6,568 nt of DNA from an uncultured Kouleothrix sp. Lineage in GTDB: Bacteria; Chloroflexota; Chloroflexia; Chloroflexales; Roseiflexaceae. The position numbers and the translations under genes are program-made. How positions within the stretch are numbered: position 1 is the first letter of the stretch; each line of letters starts with the position of its first letter. The stretch lies in NCBI GenBank assembly GCA_937858455.1, contig CALLYN010000096.1, positions 1 to 6,568 on the forward strand, read 5' to 3'. The notes under the pieces were generated by a model that saw only the letters and a list, made by a program, of their open reading frames with translations, was not told where the DNA came from and ran no database searches. This document shows positions 5,089 through 6,568 of this stretch, one piece after another.

Positions 5089-5769
5089 ATGACGCAGCCG
5101 CCCGACCAGCCGCTGAACCTTGTGCTTGTCGGGCCGCCTGGCTCGGGCAAAAGCACGATCGCCGAAGCGCTGGTACACGCATACACGCTTGTGAGCATCT
5201 CGACAGGCCAGCGCCTGCGCGCCGAGATCCAGGCGCGCAGCGCGATCGGCCGCGAGGTAGTGCCGTATCTCGATCGCGGCAACCTCGCGCCCGACTCGCT
5301 GATGGATCGGCTGATGCGCGGCACGCTCGAGCGCCTTGAGCCAAGCCAGGGCTTTTTGCTCGACGGCTACCCGCGCACGCTGCGCCAGGCGCGCGGCCTG
5401 GTGGGCATGCTTGCCGACTTCAAGCGCGAGCTGCACGCCGTGCTGGCGCTCGGCGTGAACGACGAAGAGGTGGTGCGCCGGCTCAGCGGCCGGCGGATCT
5501 GCGAGGGCGCGGGCGAGCCGTTCCCGGTGCACATCGACGACCTTTCGAGCGTGATGCGCTGCCAGGAGCGCGGCGGGCGCCTCGTGGAGCGCGACGACGA
5601 CCGGCCCGAGGTGGTGCGCCAGCGCCTGGCCGTGTACCACGAGCAGACGCAGCCGCTGCTCGAGTTCTACAGCGCCGCCGGGCTGCTACGCCGCATCGAT
5701 GCCCAAGGCACGCCTGCCGAAGTGGCGCGGCGCGCGCTTGCCGCCCTGGGCCAGCTTCGCCCAGCGTAA
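5089..5769 (+). CDS. adk: Adenylate kinase with degenerate zinc-type LID
   Basis: The enzyme interconverts ATP + AMP and 2 ADP in the cytoplasm. The 226-residue protein shows the P-loop GPPGSGKST (15-23), the AMP-site ISTGQRLR (37-44, with R44), the DGYPRT motif (92-97, with R96) and Q100, and RLSGRR (131-136). In the closing segment, R168 and R179 match the E. coli catalytic arginines (R156, R167) in spacing. The LID is full length, as in zinc-binding forms, but only C138 and C158 remain of the four ligands. By alignment with the C-x2-C...C-x2-C pattern, the other two are A141 and R161. It therefore probably lacks a normal tetrahedral zinc site. ISTGQ replaces the usual ISTGD. The start ATG 5089 has AAGGA four bases upstream. 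The frame is open back to 4945, but that part has no family resemblance and lies before the promoter. Housekeeping adk usually sits beside secY, so this copy may be a paralogue. It precedes glgA by 37 bases. Confidence 0.9.
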   Translation: MTQPPDQPLNLVLVGPPGSGKSTIAEALVHAYTLVSISTGQRLRAEIQARSAIGREVVPYLDRGNLAPDSLMDRLMRGTLERLEPSQGFLLDGYPRTLRQARGLVGMLADFKRELHAVLALGVNDEEVVRRLSGRRICEGAGEPFPVHIDDLSSVMRCQERGGRLVERDDDRPEVVRQRLAVYHEQTQPLLEFYSAAGLLRRIDAQGTPAEVARRALAALGQLRPA

Positions 5770-5806
5770 CGCCGATGTATTCGCCCATGCTACCGCGCGA
5801 GGAGCT

Positions 5807-6568
5807 ATGCCAAACGCAGCGCTGAAGATCCTGCTGATGAGCGCCGAGGTGGTGCCATTCGCCAAAACCGGCGGCCTGGCCGACGTGGCCGGGGCGCTGC
5901 CCAAAGCGCTCAGGGCCGACGGGCACGACGTACGCGTAGCCATGCCGCGCTACGGCCGGATCGACCGCGCGCGCTTCGACCTGAGCGTCGCGCTGCCGCC
6001 CTACCCGGTGCCCATGGACGACCACGACATCGAGGCCGGGCTGCTGCAGACGCACCTCCCCGACCACGATGACATACCGGTATACATGGTCGATAACCAG
6101 CACTACTACGAGCGCGACGGCATCTATATGTACGAAGACGACGCCGACCGCTTTATTTTTTTCTGCCGCGCCACGCTTGAAGGCATCAAGCGGCTTGGCT
6201 GGCAGCCCGACGTGATCCACTGCCACGACTGGCACACCGCGATCGTGCCAAACTGGCTGAAAACGATCTACAAGCACGACCCATTTTACGCGCGCACTGC
6301 CTGCGTCTATACCATCCACAACCTGGCCTACCAGGGTATTTTTGGCTACCGCGTGCTCGAAGTGGCCGGCGTCGACGAGTACGGCTTTATTGCGCACCCC
6401 GATATGCCGCATCTCAACGACGTGGTCGACTTCATGGGGCGCGGCATCTACTACGCCGATATCATCAACACAGTGAGCGAAACCTACGCCGACGAGATTT
6501 TGCAACCCGATTTTGGCGAAGGGCTCGACCCGCTGCTGCGCGACCGGCGCGACCGGCTGTATGGCGTG
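5807..6568 (+). CDS. glgA: Glycogen (starch) synthase, N-terminal part, cut by the window edge
   Basis: GlgA transfers glucose from ADP-glucose to the end of an alpha-1,4-glucan and releases ADP (family GT5, GT-B fold). The 254 visible codons cover the N-terminal catalytic domain: KILLMSAEVVPFAKTGGLAD (7-26, containing the ADP-glucose-binding KTGGL), PDVIHCHDWHTA (134-145), YTIHNLAYQGIFGY (168-181), ADIINTVSETYADEI (217-231) and FGEGLDPLLRDRRDRLYGV (236-254), which normally precedes LNG. The gene reads in frame to the last base, so the second Rossmann domain lies beyond the edge. The start at ATG 5807 adds six residues to the usual MKILLVSAE opening. The upstream GAGGAG (5799-5804) is only two bases away, so the start could be shifted to ATG 5837, which would remove the first strand and is less likely. 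It follows adk closely with no promoter or terminator between, so the two are probably one transcript. Confidence 0.93.
   Translation, partial: MPNAALKILLMSAEVVPFAKTGGLADVAGALPKALRADGHDVRVAMPRYGRIDRARFDLSVALPPYPVPMDDHDIEAGLLQTHLPDHDDIPVYMVDNQHYYERDGIYMYEDDADRFIFFCRATLEGIKRLGWQPDVIHCHDWHTAIVPNWLKTIYKHDPFYARTACVYTIHNLAYQGIFGYRVLEVAGVDEYGFIAHPDMPHLNDVVDFMGRGIYYADIINTVSETYADEILQPDFGEGLDPLLRDRRDRLYGV

Noticed and set aside
4859..5344. Minus-strand open frames across the rpsB-adk intergenic region
   Set aside because: They extend into adk antisense, are very rich in Arg, Ala and Cys, and would cover the adk promoter. No recognisable product.
5005..5640. Minus-strand open frame of 211 codons opposite adk
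   Set aside because: It is antisense to the Adk catalytic domain, with no motif or ribosome-binding site.
5775..5825. Sixteen-codon frame between adk and glgA, overlapping the glgA start
   Set aside because: It has no ribosome-binding site and no sign of function. The glgA frame explains the region.
5483..6505. Minus-strand open frame of 340 codons opposite adk and glgA
   Set aside because: It mirrors two well-supported genes, and its valine/histidine-rich and arginine/alanine-rich composition is the expected antisense artefact.

Overview
The window is a GC-rich bacterial chromosome segment made of recognisable housekeeping genes. It has two divergent transcription units either side of a 437-base intergenic region. 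The gene order rpsB-tsf-pyrH-frr-uppS-cdsA is widespread in bacteria. The short EF-Ts (176 residues), the heavy use of E/D/R/A codons and the intergenic 14-base repeats of the type GGTTCTYGGCTC lead me to guess a Chloroflexota member (Roseiflexus/Kouleothrix-like). That placement is an inference from memory and not proven by anything in the window.

Minus strand, read from about 4800 down to 111: a good extended -10 promoter (4795-4823), a structured leader of about 135 bases, then rpsB (ribosomal protein S2), a hairpin plus U-tract (terminator or attenuator), tsf (EF-Ts, GTG start), a strong hairpin with tandem repeats, pyrH (UMP kinase), frr (ribosome recycling factor), uppS (undecaprenyl diphosphate synthase) and cdsA (CDP-diacylglycerol synthase), the last two overlapping. 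The unit joins translation (S2, EF-Ts, RRF) to pyrimidine nucleotide supply (UMP to UDP) and to the lipid carriers and phospholipid precursors of the envelope. Bases 1-110 lie downstream of cdsA and hold a C-rich/G-rich hairpin but no supportable gene.

Plus strand, from about 5049: a perfect TATAAT without a clear -35, then a stand-alone adenylate kinase whose zinc-type LID has kept only two of its four cysteines, and 37 bases later the first 254 codons of a glycogen/starch synthase (glgA, family GT5), which runs off the right edge. The pairing suggests adenylate recycling next to ADP-glucose-dependent glycogen synthesis.

I see no mobile element, CRISPR array, tRNA or rRNA, and no convincing new biological system. 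The points worth a second look are the half-lost zinc site of the adenylate kinase, an inverted repeat on the -35 of the rpsB promoter, the rpsB-tsf terminator, the tsf-pyrH repeat hairpin, and a substituted aspartate in the UMP-binding segment of PyrH.
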